DNA of 44,891 nt from Armatimonadota bacterium (GTDB lineage: Bacteria; Armatimonadota; Chthonomonadetes; Chthonomonadales; CAJBBX01): NCBI GenBank assembly GCA_026392115.1, contig JAPLCQ010000011.1, forward strand, positions 1-44,891, given 5' to 3'. Shown piece by piece: positions 1-10,026 of the stretch; position 1 is the stretch's first letter; each line of letters opens with the position of its first letter. Under the pieces are notes generated by a model. The model saw only the letters and a list, made by a program, of their open reading frames with translations, was not told the origin of the DNA and searched no databases. Made by a program: the position numbers and the translations under genes.

Positions 1-1986
1 CAGGAACCGGGCGATCACTTCGCGCAGGCCCGCGTCCTGCCCGTTCAGCGGCGTGTCGTCGCCGTTGTCGGGGCTGGTCGGCGTGCTGTCGTTGCGCCAC
101 TCGAAGGGCCCCCACTTCTCTCGGAAGGCGTCCAGCTGGCCCACCATGAAGTCCACCACTTCGGGCTTCGACATGTCCAGCGTGGAGCCGCCCAGCACCC
201 AGTCGGGATGCTCCCGGGCGACCTTCGACTCCGGGTCGACCGTGTACAGGAAGGCGTAGATCAGCTGGCCCATGTCGTGCTTGGCGAGGTACTTGATGGT
301 GGTCGCGAAGTCGGGCCCGTTCCAGTCGCCCGCGCGATCCCACCAACCCCAGTCGCGGTGGTAGACGTCGGCGCCCACGGAGCGCATCAGATCGGCCACG
401 CGGAAGACCTTGCGGAAGGCGCTGTCCCAGTCCGGCTTGCCACCGGTCCATCCGACGCCCGGCTGGCCCCATCCCGTCCCGCGCATCCAGTATCCCAGCA
501 TGCGGATGGCGGGGAACCAGGGCTCACGGGTGAAGTCCCACATATACTCGTATTGCCAGTTGAGGCAGGCGTTTCCGGCGCTGTCCAGGTCGTCGCGGTA
601 GAGGCCCGTGAAGGCTTTGGGCGTCGCCATGGCCTGGCCCGGCGCCAGCGTCTGCGTGTGGCCCGCCAGGCGGAGTTCCAGGTTCATGGAGCCGTCGGCC
701 TGCCGCTCGTAGGAGGATGCCCAGTGGCCGATGGTGTCCCAGCCCACGAAGATCCCGGACTGCGCGGCCCGGTCGTAGATCGCCGCCCAGGGCGCGTAGG
801 TGCTGGAACCCATGCGGAAGCCCGGCGCTCCCACGCCGCCGGGGTTGCCGGTGTTGCAGACGGACCCGGTGAGGCGGATGCGGCCCGCCTTCGGCGCGGT
901 CCAGACCCTAGCCGCGTCCTGCCCCACGTCGGGGTGCTGGTCGCCGGCGCCGACGAAGGGCGTGCCCGTGGCGTTGTCCTTGGCCTTGCGCCACTGCCGC
1001 GGCGTCTCGTAGTAGACCAGATCCACCATGCGGCCGGCCTCCATGTACTGGTAGCGCCAGCCGCCCTTGCCCTGTTCGCCGCTGAACTCCTTGGAGGCGA
1101 CATGCGTCTCGCCATCCGCGTAGGCGATGGTCGGGTCGAAGGCGGTGGTGTCCCAGCCCAGGCCGCCGTTCATGTTCACCAGGAAGAGCACCCTGTCGCC
1201 GGCCTGCACATCAACGCCGATATCGAACGGTGTCCGCACATTGGCGTTGGCCACATACTCCCAGCCCGCGGCGGGCCAGACCTGGCGGTCATTGACGAGG
1301 ATGCGGACGTTCACGCCGTCGCCGGCGTAGAGCGGCTTGGTGGGGTCCACGGTGAAGGCGTCGTAGGAGTCGAACGTGCGTGGCTTGCCCGTCGTCGGCT
1401 TCTCGGTCTTCAGCACCCAGGAGCCGGGCTGGTTCTCGCCACCGGTCATCCAGTGGAAGTCGATCTCGTCGGCGCCGCCGCCCGTGCGCACCGAGGCCGT
1501 CAGGAAGGAGGGATCGATCACCTTCACCGACGCCGCGCCGGCGTTGCGGAAGGCGACCCACTCGCGGACGATGCTGGAACCGGGGTAGATGACCCAGCTC
1601 TTGGTCGCCTCGAGGCCATCCCGCCGCAGCGTGACATCGAGTTGGAGCTCCCCTTGCGACAGCTTGGTCTGCTTGGAACCCGCCAGCTCCCAGCGCCCGT
1701 CGGCGGAGCTGATGCGCCGCTTGCCCGCCGGGTCGCCCAGCGTGAAGACGGGCCGCTCGCCGCCCATCTCGTCCAGACGGCTGGAGCCGGGCTTGCCGCG
1801 CAGCGAGGCCGTGACCAGCCCGCCGTCGCGGAAGGCGATCACGCGCTCCATCTGCGAGGTGCTCAACGTCCAGCGTGACTTCTCCGCCCGTATGGCGGCG
1901 TTCCGACTGCGCATGGTCTGACCTCCTGCCGACGCCCCTGCGACGATCAAGGCGGCAGCGCACACTGCCCAAGCTCGACACCCCAT
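1..1986 (-). CDS. Secreted GH36-like alpha-galactosidase family protein (3' end beyond window)
   Basis: The reading frame is open from an ATG at 1986 down to base 1, giving 662 codons with no stop, so the C-terminus is missing. A GGGAGGAG ribosome site sits 9 bases before the ATG and the first 22 residues form a signal peptide, so the enzyme is probably exported. Residues about 30-430 are beta-rich and precede a TIM-barrel resembling GH36/melibiase: a YRDDLDSAGN segment, then DVYHRDWGWWD near residues 540-548 and EWRND near 629-633, where family members carry catalytic aspartates. GH36 enzymes remove alpha-galactosyl residues from galacto-oligosaccharides or galactomannan. The substrate here is inferred from the fold only. 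It is divergent from the GH42-like gene, with 139 bp between starts. The family call is fairly firm; exact specificity is not. Confidence 0.75.
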   Translation of the reverse strand, partial: MGCRAWAVCAAALIVAGASAGGQTMRSRNAAIRAEKSRWTLSTSQMERVIAFRDGGLVTASLRGKPGSSRLDEMGGERPVFTLGDPAGKRRISSADGRWELAGSKQTKLSQGELQLDVTLRRDGLEATKSWVIYPGSSIVREWVAFRNAGAASVKVIDPSFLTASVRTGGGADEIDFHWMTGGENQPGSWVLKTEKPTTGKPRTFDSYDAFTVDPTKPLYAGDGVNVRILVNDRQVWPAAGWEYVANANVRTPFDIGVDVQAGDRVLFLVNMNGGLGWDTTAFDPTIAYADGETHVASKEFSGEQGKGGWRYQYMEAGRMVDLVYYETPRQWRKAKDNATGTPFVGAGDQHPDVGQDAARVWTAPKAGRIRLTGSVCNTGNPGGVGAPGFRMGSSTYAPWAAIYDRAAQSGIFVGWDTIGHWASSYERQADGSMNLELRLAGHTQTLAPGQAMATPKAFTGLYRDDLDSAGNACLNWQYEYMWDFTREPWFPAIRMLGYWMRGTGWGQPGVGWTGGKPDWDSAFRKVFRVADLMRSVGADVYHRDWGWWDRAGDWNGPDFATTIKYLAKHDMGQLIYAFLYTVDPESKVAREHPDWVLGGSTLDMSKPEVVDFMVGQLDAFREKWGPFEWRNDSTPTSPDNGDDTPLNGQDAGLREVIARFL

Positions 1987-2125
1987 GTGGCTCCGCTCCT
2001 CCCGGCCCTGTTGGGCGCGCACTACGGTTCGGCACGGCAGGGCGGCTCTCCTGCGCCCGGCAGGCCGATCGGCGAGGATCGCAATCCGCGCAGGAGTTCA
2101 GCGACGCCGCGGCCAAACTACGGGC

Positions 2126-5100
2126 ATGATCCCACTCCACCTCATCGCCCTGGCGCTGGCGGCTCCGGCCCCCGCCGCCCTGCCCGTTGCCGACTTCGAG
2201 GCCGGCCTCTGCGGCTGGCGCACCAACGACGCCGGATATGTCTCCAAGGCTTCGCCCGCGCCGACGCTGGTCGGCATCCGCACCGTGCCGGCCGGCTCCG
2301 GACGCTCGCTGGAGGTCCGTTTCAAGGCGGGCCAGGGCTGGGCCAATGCCTACCTCGAGGCGGGCGACCTGGGCTTCGGCTGGGCGCAGCGCAGAGCGGG
2401 TGGCCTCCGCTTCCGGCTTCGCGGGAACGGGCTGACGGCGCGTGTGCAGGTCGGAGTGCAGGCGTGGGCGGGCAGCTTCACGGATCCGGCCTTCTTCGCG
2501 GCGCCCCTGCCGTCGGCGACCGACCGGTGGCAGGTCGTCACCGTGTCGTTTGACGACCTGCAGCGGACCAACGCCGCACGGAAGCTGCGGCTCCCGGAGC
2601 TTATCAGCGTGCAGTTCCACGTTTCGGGCGACCTGCCGGAGGTGACCTTCGAAGTGGACGACATCGAGGTGGTGACCGGCGTCGGCGGCTCGCCGGGCCT
2701 CTGGGAGAACCCCTGGGAGACCGGTGCGCCCAGGCCGCCTGCCTTCGGCCTTCCGCGCATCGGCAACTGGAACTACCCCGGACGCGACGCCCACGCCATG
2801 GCCGAGTGCAAGCGGCTGGGCATCGGCTTTAGCTCCAACGACGACCGCGCCGTGGTGCAGCAGAGCGTCTTCGCGCAGGGCATCGTCACCAACTTCTCCG
2901 TGGGCCGGCCCACGCCCGCGGAGCTCCTGGACGGCCTCAACCTCGCTCCCGGGGACATGGACCAGGACGCGGCGGGCGGCCGCACCGGGGAGGGGATCGA
3001 GAGCTCTGTCTTTCACCCCGGGGTCATCGACCGCTTCTGCCGCTTCGTCTCGGACCGCGTCCGGGCGCGGGCGTCGATGCCCTGGGTGGGCGCGTGCACT
3101 CTCTTTTCGCCGATCAGCATGTACGGCGAGGTCCACTACGCGCCCTCGGCGGCCGGGCGCTTCGCCGTCTTCAGCCGGCCCGCGCAGGAGAACTACCGCA
3201 ACTGGCTGAAGCGCGCCTACGGAAGCGATCCGGCGCGCCTCGCCAAGGCGTGGGGCCGACCCGTGGCCTCGTGGGAGGCAGTGAAACCGCCGGAGGGACC
3301 GACCGCCCCTGCCGGGTCAATCGACAGCCGCACCGAGTGGTCCGACTTCATGCACTGGTACAGCGGCTGGCTGGACGAGGTGACGTGGCGCTCGCTGCAG
3401 GCGGCCCGCAAGGAGACCGACAAGCCGCTGGCCGCCATGATCGGCGGGCCCAAGATCGGCCTGTCGCAGGGCATCGCCCAGGGCAACATCGGCCCCGTGG
3501 TGCGGATGCTCGGCCGCGTGAAGCCCTCCTTCTTCAACGATACCGACTCGCAGACCCTCTTCTCGGGCCGCTACACCCGGGCGGCCTGCTCCCAGTACGG
3601 TGTGAAGCTGATGCTGGAGCACGTGGGCCCGCCCTTCCTGGAGCCCTACCATCAGATCGACATGGTCACCAACGTGCTGGCTTGCGGCGCCGACCTGGCC
3701 CACTTCGCGCACTGGGGCGAGCTGTTCGACGACAAGCACTGGTTTGCCCGCATGTGGCGGGGCCTCATGCCCGAGATCGCCTCGCGCCGCACCAGCCATG
3801 TACGGTCGGATGCGGCCATGTTCCACTCGTTCGTCACCTCCTGGTACCGGCCCGAGCGGGGTAACGGCGACTGCGTGGCGCTCTACGACAGCACCAACAC
3901 CCTCTGGCACGCCGAGAAGGGCTACCCCTCCTGGGGACGCGCGCTGGGCTCTCCCGACGTGGTCGACGACACCATGGTGGAGGACGGCGCGCTTGCCGGT
4001 CGCAGGCTGCTGGTGATCCCCAACACGGGCGTGACGGTCACCACGCGCAAGGCTGCCGACGCCATCGCCCGCTGGGTGCGGAGCGGCGGGACGTTGGTGG
4101 GATACGGCCCGGGCTGCCTCGCGCAGGTGGTGGAGGCTGATCGCTCCCTGCGCGCTAACGCGGGGATGCTGGGCCTGATCCCGGCCTCCAAGTTGGGTTC
4201 CGCGTGGCGCGCGGGCCGGTCAGCCGCCGAGGCCCGGGTGGGCAAGGGGCGGGTCCTGCTCTATCCCTACCCGGCCGACCCCGAGCGGCCCGGCGCCGGG
4301 GGCCTCACCTGCGCCCAGGAGGCGATGCCCGAACTGCGCCGCCTGGTCCGCGAGACGGGGGTGCGCGTCTGGTGCCGCACCGACGCCGACCCGGAGGTCC
4401 AGGTGATGTATGCCGGCCAGGACGCCTCTTCCGGGCGGCGGCTCTTCGTGGCGGACTTCGTGCGCGCCGTGAAGAACGGCCTGCCGGCTCCCATCTACCT
4501 GCGAGACCGTACCGTAAAGGTCGCCTTCCACCCGTCGCTGCGCGGCAAGGCGGAGCTCTTCGGGATCACCGATGCGTTCGTCTCCTGCACGGGCGGCACG
4601 GCGACCTACAAGCCGGAGACCGGCGCGCTTTCGGTGAAGTTCGACCTGCCGCGCGCCCTCACGCTCCGCTTCGGCCCCGCCCGCAACGGCCTGGAGGCCG
4701 CACGCCACCCCATGCTGCTCTGGCAGAACGGCGACCTGACGCTGCGCGGCCCCGACGGCTACGGCGTGCCGCAGACGCAGGAGCCCATCACCGTGGGCGC
4801 CGACGGCTCGCTGACCCCGACATCGGCGCGGGTCCTCTATCTTGTGCACGGCGAGCTTCATCGCCCCAAGTTCGGGCGAGGCCCCACCTTCCGCGTCGCC
4901 CTGGCCAAGCCGGGTGAGTTCGTGGTGCGGGTGAACTCGGTGACGACGGCCGGAGCGCTGCTGACCATCGACCTCGACGGCAAGGAGGTCCTGCGCCGCC
5001 CGCTGCCGGACCGCGACGGGCAGGGCGCCCCCAACGCCGGCGAGTACGCCGAGAGCGTCGCCATACCCCTGCCGCCCGGCGAGCACACGATCCGAGTGGA

Positions 5101-5158
5101 CAACCTCGGCGGCGACTGGATGAGCGTGGACCGGTACGTCTTCCGTGGGTTGCGGTAG
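2126..5158 (+). CDS. Secreted GH42-like beta-galactosidase-family protein
   Basis: This 1010-residue protein starts at 2126, where a hydrophobic signal peptide (MIPLHLIALALAAPAPAALP) begins; the frame is open further upstream but codes there for an arginine-rich stretch unlike a leader. Residues about 20-190 look like a jelly-roll carbohydrate-binding module. Residues about 215-560 are a GH42/GH-A type TIM barrel with candidate catalytic glutamates E335 (in YGEVHY) and E498 (in MLEHVGPP). Residues about 570-760 resemble the GATase-like trimerisation domain of GH42 enzymes, followed by beta-sandwich tails. GH42 members release terminal beta-galactose from oligosaccharides. Substrate cannot be read from sequence. 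It lies between a divergent GH36-like gene and a co-directional GH gene that has its own LacI-controlled promoter. Confidence 0.72.
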   Translation: MIPLHLIALALAAPAPAALPVADFEAGLCGWRTNDAGYVSKASPAPTLVGIRTVPAGSGRSLEVRFKAGQGWANAYLEAGDLGFGWAQRRAGGLRFRLRGNGLTARVQVGVQAWAGSFTDPAFFAAPLPSATDRWQVVTVSFDDLQRTNAARKLRLPELISVQFHVSGDLPEVTFEVDDIEVVTGVGGSPGLWENPWETGAPRPPAFGLPRIGNWNYPGRDAHAMAECKRLGIGFSSNDDRAVVQQSVFAQGIVTNFSVGRPTPAELLDGLNLAPGDMDQDAAGGRTGEGIESSVFHPGVIDRFCRFVSDRVRARASMPWVGACTLFSPISMYGEVHYAPSAAGRFAVFSRPAQENYRNWLKRAYGSDPARLAKAWGRPVASWEAVKPPEGPTAPAGSIDSRTEWSDFMHWYSGWLDEVTWRSLQAARKETDKPLAAMIGGPKIGLSQGIAQGNIGPVVRMLGRVKPSFFNDTDSQTLFSGRYTRAACSQYGVKLMLEHVGPPFLEPYHQIDMVTNVLACGADLAHFAHWGELFDDKHWFARMWRGLMPEIASRRTSHVRSDAAMFHSFVTSWYRPERGNGDCVALYDSTNTLWHAEKGYPSWGRALGSPDVVDDTMVEDGALAGRRLLVIPNTGVTVTTRKAADAIARWVRSGGTLVGYGPGCLAQVVEADRSLRANAGMLGLIPASKLGSAWRAGRSAAEARVGKGRVLLYPYPADPERPGAGGLTCAQEAMPELRRLVRETGVRVWCRTDADPEVQVMYAGQDASSGRRLFVADFVRAVKNGLPAPIYLRDRTVKVAFHPSLRGKAELFGITDAFVSCTGGTATYKPETGALSVKFDLPRALTLRFGPARNGLEAARHPMLLWQNGDLTLRGPDGYGVPQTQEPITVGADGSLTPTSARVLYLVHGELHRPKFGRGPTFRVALAKPGEFVVRVNSVTTAGALLTIDLDGKEVLRRPLPDRDGQGAPNAGEYAESVAIPLPPGEHTIRVDNLGGDWMSVDRYVFRGLR

Positions 5159-5176
5159 GAGGGCCTCGCCCAGGGC

Positions 5177-5205
5177 TTGACCCTCGTCGTCCGCGCGGTC
5201 ATAAT
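5177..5205 (+). promoter_or_regulatory. Sigma-70-type promoter of the DUF5060/GH gene
   Basis: TTGACC at 5177-5182 and CATAAT at 5200-5205 are separated by 17 bases, an ideal housekeeping-sigma layout. The predicted transcription start falls near 5212, inside the LacI-type operator at 5210-5227, so bound repressor would block initiation. Confidence 0.7.
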
Positions 5206-5209
5206 GGCT

Positions 5210-5227
5210 TCATGTAACCGTTTCAAG
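5210..5227 (+). promoter_or_regulatory. LacI-family operator, copy 1
   Basis: TCATGTAACCGTTTCAAG contains the near-palindrome TGTAAC-C-GTTTCA, the typical shape of LacI-family sites. The same 18 bases occur in reverse complement at 10009-10026, next to the LacI-family gene. The site sits just after the -10 box of the promoter at 5177-5205. Confidence 0.8.
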
Positions 5228-5301
5228 GCGCGCGGAGACGGCATTATCTCGGGCTGTCCTCGCGCAGGGAGTGATATGCTGCAGGGAGGCACGATACCGC
5301 G

Positions 5302-7554
5302 ATGCGATCATGGCGCCGTCGGGCGCGCTGGCCACTCGTTCCATGGTCGGCGCTTGCGCTTGTCTGCCTGGCCGCCGGCGGAGTGCCGGCCGATGCGTCC
5401 GTGATCACGCTCAAGAGCGGGATGCCGAGCACAGTCGCCCGGTTCGCCCGAGGGCAGATCACCTTCCTGCTGGATCGCCCATACACCAACCCATACGATC
5501 CCGCGGAGGTGGATGCACGAGCCGTCTTCACGGCGCCGTCCGGTCGGCGGATCGTGGCTCACGCCTACGCATTCCGGCCCTACTCGAAGGCCGACATAGA
5601 GGGCGGTGCGGCCACGGCGGCTCCGCTCGGAGACATGGTCTGGCAGGTGCGCTTCTCGCCGGCCGAGGTGGGGCGCTACCGGGCGGCGCTGGAGGTGGTC
5701 GACTCGACCGGCACAGCGACGCTGGAGCTACCGGGGTTCGAGTGCGTCCCGTCAGGCGATCCCGGGTTCATTCGAGCCGTGGCCGGTCCCAATGGCCGCA
5801 CCGTCTACGAAACAGGCGGTATGTTCCTGCCCATCGGCGAGTGCCTCTGGATGCCCCGGTCGCTGGAGCAGTTCCGCCGGGAGTTCGACCTGTACGCCCA
5901 AAACGGGATGAACTACTTCCGCTTCTTCACCAGCCATGACTCGATGTTCTTCTTCGAGTCCGCCCGCCAACCCACCGGCCAATACGACCAGTTGGCGCTG
6001 AGCCGCCTGGACCGGCTGTTCGAGGAGGCGTCGGCGTGCGGCCTCGCCGTGATGCCCTGCCTGGAGATGTTCGCCGACTTTCGGGTGACACAGCCCTACC
6101 CCTACTGGGACGAGAACCCCTACAACCGCCGCAGCGGCGGCCCCTGCGCGAAGGTGAGCGACTTCTTCACCAGCGCCGACGCCAAGCGGCTCTACAAGAA
6201 TAAGCTGCGCTACTTCGCTGCCCGGTACGGCGCCTACTCGGCCCTCTTCTGCGTCCAGTTGTTCGCGGAGGCCAACTATACCGAGAACTACGATATGGCG
6301 GCGGTTCGGTCATGGCACAAGGAGATGGCCGGGTACCTGCGCTCCATCGATCCATACCGCCATCTGATCTCCACCAGCATGGCGGCCTGGGACTCGCAGG
6401 ACAAAGCGCTCTTCGCGCTGCCCGAACTGGACCTTGTCCTCAACGAGGTCTACAACGCCTGCGACTTCGCGGCCGAGTTGTCGCAGGACAACGCCGAGAT
6501 TCTAAAACGCTACCGCAAGCCCGTGTTCCTGGCGGAGACCGGCATCACCTTCGAGTACTTCGTGGCCAACGATCCAACCGGCGTCCACATCCACAACAGC
6601 ATCTGGGCCAACCCCATGTCGGGTGGCGTAGGCGTTCCCAGCTTCTGGTGGACCTCCTACATCCGGGAGCGGAATCTCCTGCCGCACTTTGGCGCCTTCG
6701 CCCGGTTCATGGCCGGTGAGGACCTCGTGGGACTCCGTCCGGTCGCGCCGCGTGTGACGGTGAAGCGCGACGACAGCGTACACCCGGACCTGATCCTCAC
6801 CTTCCCATACCAGGATCCGCCCGGTGCGAAGGGCCCGCAGACCATCGAGTTGCGCAACGACCGGCACCCGACCGCCGAGATAGCCAATCTGCCGCGCAAC
6901 CTATACGGGCGTACGGGTGCCGATGGTCGCCCGAGCTCGGCGCACAACCCGCTGACACTCGTGACGGACTTTGCCGCCGACGGCGCCCTCAACATCCATC
7001 CGCGCTGGGTGGGGGCGCCCGCCTCCGCCGAAGCTGAGCTTCATGTCACGATCGACGGCGCTCCGGCCAAGGTGATCCGCTACACCGGTTGCGCGATGGA
7101 CGACTGGACGGCTTTCCTGGCGAAGTCGAAGGAAGTCTGCGTGGTGACCAGCGTGCCGGTGAGCAAGGGGCGACACCGCATCGTGCTTGACAACCACGGC
7201 AGCCTGTTCGTCAGCGCGGCGCTGGACCTGACCAACTACCTCAAGAGCAGCGTGCCGAACCTCCGGGTCCTCGGCATGGGCGACTCGCGGCGCGCATTCC
7301 TTTGGCTGCAGAACCGCGACAACACCTGGTGGCGGAACGCCCAGGGCAAGCGACCCCGCAGGCTGGCGGGCGCACAGGTCAACCTGCCCGATATGGAGGC
7401 CGGCGCCTACGAGGTCGAGTGGTGGGATACGTACAGCGGAGCCCCGATCCGCCGCCAACGCCTCAACTGCACCGGCGGCATTCTGCGGATTCCCGTGGAG
7501 CCGCTCGATACCGACACTGCATGCAAGGTTCGGCGCGTGGGCGGGACGCCGTAG
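5302..7554 (+). CDS. Secreted DUF5060/GH5-like glycoside hydrolase
   Basis: The 750-residue product starts with a positively charged signal peptide (about residues 1-32). Residues about 40-150 match the DUF5060-type beta-sandwich often found before GH5/DUF4038-like barrels. The barrel follows, with candidate acid/base E323 in LFAEANY and candidate nucleophile E412 in FLAETG. A C-terminal beta-sandwich region (about 500-750) probably binds sugar. A GGAGG site lies 12 bases before the ATG. Its promoter carries an operator identical to the one beside the LacI-family repressor gene 4 kb away, so it is probably induced with the DUF6785/URO-D genes. It ends 66 bp before a convergent lipoprotein gene, with a strong hairpin between them. 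Exact glycosidic substrate is unknown. Confidence 0.78.
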   Translation: MRSWRRRARWPLVPWSALALVCLAAGGVPADASVITLKSGMPSTVARFARGQITFLLDRPYTNPYDPAEVDARAVFTAPSGRRIVAHAYAFRPYSKADIEGGAATAAPLGDMVWQVRFSPAEVGRYRAALEVVDSTGTATLELPGFECVPSGDPGFIRAVAGPNGRTVYETGGMFLPIGECLWMPRSLEQFRREFDLYAQNGMNYFRFFTSHDSMFFFESARQPTGQYDQLALSRLDRLFEEASACGLAVMPCLEMFADFRVTQPYPYWDENPYNRRSGGPCAKVSDFFTSADAKRLYKNKLRYFAARYGAYSALFCVQLFAEANYTENYDMAAVRSWHKEMAGYLRSIDPYRHLISTSMAAWDSQDKALFALPELDLVLNEVYNACDFAAELSQDNAEILKRYRKPVFLAETGITFEYFVANDPTGVHIHNSIWANPMSGGVGVPSFWWTSYIRERNLLPHFGAFARFMAGEDLVGLRPVAPRVTVKRDDSVHPDLILTFPYQDPPGAKGPQTIELRNDRHPTAEIANLPRNLYGRTGADGRPSSAHNPLTLVTDFAADGALNIHPRWVGAPASAEAELHVTIDGAPAKVIRYTGCAMDDWTAFLAKSKEVCVVTSVPVSKGRHRIVLDNHGSLFVSAALDLTNYLKSSVPNLRVLGMGDSRRAFLWLQNRDNTWWRNAQGKRPRRLAGAQVNLPDMEAGAYEVEWWDTYSGAPIRRQRLNCTGGILRIPVEPLDTDTACKVRRVGGTP

Positions 7555-7568
7555 CCACCCGATGGAAA

Positions 7569-7608
7569 GCCCGAGGGGTCCGCCACACACCGTGACGGAC
7601 CCCCGGGC
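7569..7608. terminator. Bidirectional terminator hairpin between convergent genes
   Basis: The arms GCCCG-A-GGGGTCCG (7569-7582) and CGGACCCC-CGGGC (7596-7608) pair over 13 bp with one bulged A and a 13-base loop. It sits between the stop of the GH gene (7554, +) and the stop of the lipoprotein gene (7621, -). The flanking T-runs are short, so factor help is possible. Confidence 0.7.
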
Positions 7609-7620
7609 GATCAGAAGGCC

Positions 7621-7866
7621 CTATCCTCCAGAGCCGGAGGGGGCCTGTCCGTTCACCTTGTTCTGGAACCCGGCGGGCGGACCCGATGGCCCCCGCATCG
7701 CGCCCGAAGGCGGGCCGCCGGGCTGGCCCGGTCCACGGTACTGCGGCGGCGGGGCCGTCTTTGCCCAGTCCTCCTCTTTGTCGCCGAGCTGCTCCTTCTG
7801 CGTCGAGCACCCGGCCAGCGATATGGCGATGAGGCAGGCGCCCAAGCCCAACTGGAGTGCCCTCAT
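7621..7866 (-). CDS. Small proline/glycine-rich lipoprotein
   Basis: This is an 81-residue protein with a leader ending in the lipobox LAGC, so the cysteine should be lipidated. The mature part is short, charged at first (KEEDWAK) and then rich in Pro and Gly, with no known domain. The start at 7866 is chosen because GAGGAGGA lies 5 bases before it; an ATG at 7881 is also in frame but has no comparable site. It follows the pseudopilin gene after 27 bp on the same strand, so the two are probably co-transcribed. Small lipoproteins of this kind beside DUF1559 pseudopilins are common in this type of genome, but the function is unknown. Confidence 0.7.
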   Translation of the reverse strand: MRALQLGLGACLIAISLAGCSTQKEQLGDKEEDWAKTAPPPQYRGPGQPGGPPSGAMRGPSGPPAGFQNKVNGQAPSGSGG

Positions 7867-7893
7867 TGCTGTCCTCCTCAATCGGCGCTCCCG

Positions 7894-8736
7894 CTACTGG
7901 GTCCGCGTGGCGTCCCACATGTAGAAGAACGGCCCGATGCATCCGCAGTTGTTCTGGGCGTTGGCCTTGACGGTCGTGCGCGGCCTCATCGACTTGGCGT
8001 GTCCGTCAGCGAACGCGAAGTTGCCCATGCCCGAGTGTACGACCGCGATGGCGCCGTCCGAGCTGGGATCCGGCTGCGACCATGTGCCGTCGCCGGTCTG
8101 AATCTGGCCTGGGAGCGACTGGCCGGCGTCCGCGCCGTCGCCGCCGATGAGCACGGCGTTCCACGGGCTGAATGCGCCGTGCATGGGCGGGTTCTCGCCG
8201 TTCAGCCAGGAGCCCGGGGGCATCTTGTGGCGCTCGGCGAACATGATGGTCTCCGCCGACAGGTTCACGCCCGCCAGCGTCTGCGGCGTCATATCGAACC
8301 AGTTGCGGGATGCGTTGATCACCCCGAGGAACTTCCACTGCCAGGTCGGCGCTCCGCAGGTGCCGCCGATGATGCCGTTGGCCACGTAGCTGAACGCCGG
8401 GCCGGACCAGTCCGCCACCTTGTGGTTGTCGCTGGGACAGCGGAAAGCCGCGAAGTTCTTCATGTACGGCTGGGTATGCATGAGCCAGGTCAACTGCCAG
8501 CCCCAGCCGTTGGCGGCCTGCGGCTCGCCTTCGGCGCAGAAGGTCTCGTCGTAATCCTGCGTGTACATGAGGCTGGCCAGAGCCACCTGCTTCATGTTGC
8601 TCAGGCAGGAGGTCTGCCGTGCTTTCTCGCGTGCCTGTGCGAACACAGGGAACAGGATCGCCGCCAGAATGGCGATGATCGCGATAACGACCAGGAGTTC
8701 GATCAGCGTGAAGGCCGACCGTTTGGTGCGCACCAT
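7894..8736 (-). CDS. DUF1559-type pseudopilin with H-X9-DG motif
   Basis: The 280-residue protein has a type IV prepilin leader: a short basic head, then [19 protein letters not shown], with cleavage expected before the phenylalanine. The hydrophobic helix is followed by [14 protein letters not shown] and CLSNMKQ, a signature seen very often in Armatimonadota. Near the C-terminus [12 protein letters not shown] gives the H-X9-DG processing-associated motif. These proteins are thought to be exported by a type II secretion or type IV pilus-like machine and are highly multiplied in such genomes. Their role is not established. GAGGAGGGG lies 8 bases before the ATG. It is 82 bp downstream of the LacI-family gene on the same strand, so read-through is possible. 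Confidence 0.93.
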   Translation of the reverse strand: MVRTKRSAFTLIELLVVIAIIAILAAILFPVFAQAREKARQTSCLSNMKQVALASLMYTQDYDETFCAEGEPQAANGWGWQLTWLMHTQPYMKNFAAFRCPSDNHKVADWSGPAFSYVANGIIGGTCGAPTWQWKFLGVINASRNWFDMTPQTLAGVNLSAETIMFAERHKMPPGSWLNGENPPMHGAFSPWNAVLIGGDGADAGQSLPGQIQTGDGTWSQPDPSSDGAIAVVHSGMGNFAFADGHAKSMRPRTTVKANAQNNCGCIGPFFYMWDATRTQ

Positions 8737-8818
8737 GGTTCTGCCCCTCCTCTGGGTGTGGTTGGTGTGCTGAGTGACGACTGCCGCATTCGGCGCTTGT
8801 CCGGTGCTGTCTTGTGAC

Positions 8819-9952
8819 CTACGGTACCGTTCCCCCCCTTCTGGCGCCTCGCGGTGCGCTGAGGCCCGGCGGCGGCGCAGTGCTGCGACGCCGCACCAGG
8901 ACGCCTGGGAAGATAACCGGCTCCTTGCGGAGTACGGGGCCGCCCTCGATCGCCGTGATGAGCAGTTCCGCGGCCTTGACTCCCATCTCGTGGAACGGCT
9001 GGCGGATCGTGGTGAGCTGGGGCCGGCACCACCGGGCCACGTCGTGGTCGTCGAAGCCCAGGATGGAGACCTCGTCCGGCACCCTGATGTGCAGGCGGTG
9101 GAGGGCCTCCAGCGCGCCGACGGCCACGCCGTCGTTGCCGCAGATGATGGCTGTGGGCCGCGGATCGGCCGTCATCAGTTCGGCGGCGCCTGCTTGCCCG
9201 GACGCATAGGTGTAGTCGCCGGCATACCGCAGCGATGCGTTGGCCTCCAATCCCGCAGAAGCCACCGCCCGGGCGTAGGCGTTCTCGCGGCGGACGGCGC
9301 TCCACTGGGCGGGAGGCCCCGTGATGATCCCAATGTGGCGGTGTCCCAGGTCAATGAGCCACCGAACCGCGTTGTGGAGCGCGGCCTCGTCATCCACGTC
9401 CACTCGCGGGATGTCGATGCCGTCGGGCAGGCTACCCACGAGAGCGACGGGTAGCGCCGCTGTCTGCGCCCACGCCACCAGTGCGCCGTCGCTGTTCGGG
9501 GCGATGAGGGCGGCGGCATCCATGCTCCCGTTGTCGACGCACTGGGCGACCGTCTGCCGGTCGTTGCACTTCAGCGAGACGATCTTGACCTGGTAGTCGG
9601 CTTCACCGGCGAAATCGAGGATGCCGTCCAGCACCTCTACGCAGAAGGCGTTCGCGGTGAAGCGTCCGGTGGTCATCGTCTCCACCACCACGCCCAGCGT
9701 CCGTGTCCGTCTCCGCGCCAGGTTCTGCGCCGTCCGGTTGGGCCTGTAGGAGAGCTCCTCGGCGCTGCGCCGCACGCGTTCCACCGTGGCCGCCGCGTGC
9801 AGCGAGGACTTGCCCTGCAGCACGTGCGAGACCGTGGCCACCGACACGCCGGCGTGCCTGGCCACATCCCGGATGGTGGGGGAGCCTTGCGGCCTCATGG
9901 AGCGCCGTGGACCCGAAGCGTCCGGCTCGGGGCTCGGCGGCGTTGACGCCAT
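8819..9952 (-). CDS. LacI-family transcriptional repressor
   Basis: The 377-residue product has the LacI helix-turn-helix near residues 26-46 ([20 protein letters not shown]), a hinge helix around [10 protein letters not shown], and a periplasmic-binding-protein-like effector domain (about 84-350) with [21 protein letters not shown] near its end, as in sugar-responsive family members. The ATG at 9952 has only a weak AGGA site close by, and an in-frame ATG at 9898 leaves the domain intact, so the start is uncertain by 18 residues. It is divergent from the permease gene. Two identical 18-bp sites of LacI-operator type, one beside this gene and one before the DUF5060/GH gene, are its likely targets. 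Since one site lies in the divergent intergenic region, it may also repress itself. The effector is unknown, presumably a sugar. Confidence 0.92.
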   Translation of the reverse strand: MASTPPSPEPDASGPRRSMRPQGSPTIRDVARHAGVSVATVSHVLQGKSSLHAAATVERVRRSAEELSYRPNRTAQNLARRRTRTLGVVVETMTTGRFTANAFCVEVLDGILDFAGEADYQVKIVSLKCNDRQTVAQCVDNGSMDAAALIAPNSDGALVAWAQTAALPVALVGSLPDGIDIPRVDVDDEAALHNAVRWLIDLGHRHIGIITGPPAQWSAVRRENAYARAVASAGLEANASLRYAGDYTYASGQAGAAELMTADPRPTAIICGNDGVAVGALEALHRLHIRVPDEVSILGFDDHDVARWCRPQLTTIRQPFHEMGVKAAELLITAIEGGPVLRKEPVIFPGVLVRRRSTAPPPGLSAPRGARRGGTVP

Positions 9953-10008
9953 CGGTCCTGCAACGTTCGCCTCCTCAAGCGATCAGGGGAAAACCCCTCA
10001 TGCACGGT

Positions 10009-10026
10009 CTTGAAACGGTTACATGA
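10009..10026 (-). promoter_or_regulatory. LacI-family operator, copy 2
   Basis: The reverse complement reads TCATGTAACCGTTTCAAG, identical over 18 bases to the site at 5210-5227. Here it overlaps the -35 box and spacer of the permease promoter. It also lies 57 bp upstream of the divergent repressor gene start. Confidence 0.8.

Noticed and set aside
208-1878. A 556-codon plus-strand open frame opposite the GH36-like gene
   Set aside because: It reads as low-complexity Arg/Val/Gly/His-rich protein caused by GC-rich third positions of the real minus-strand gene, and has no domain or ribosome site.
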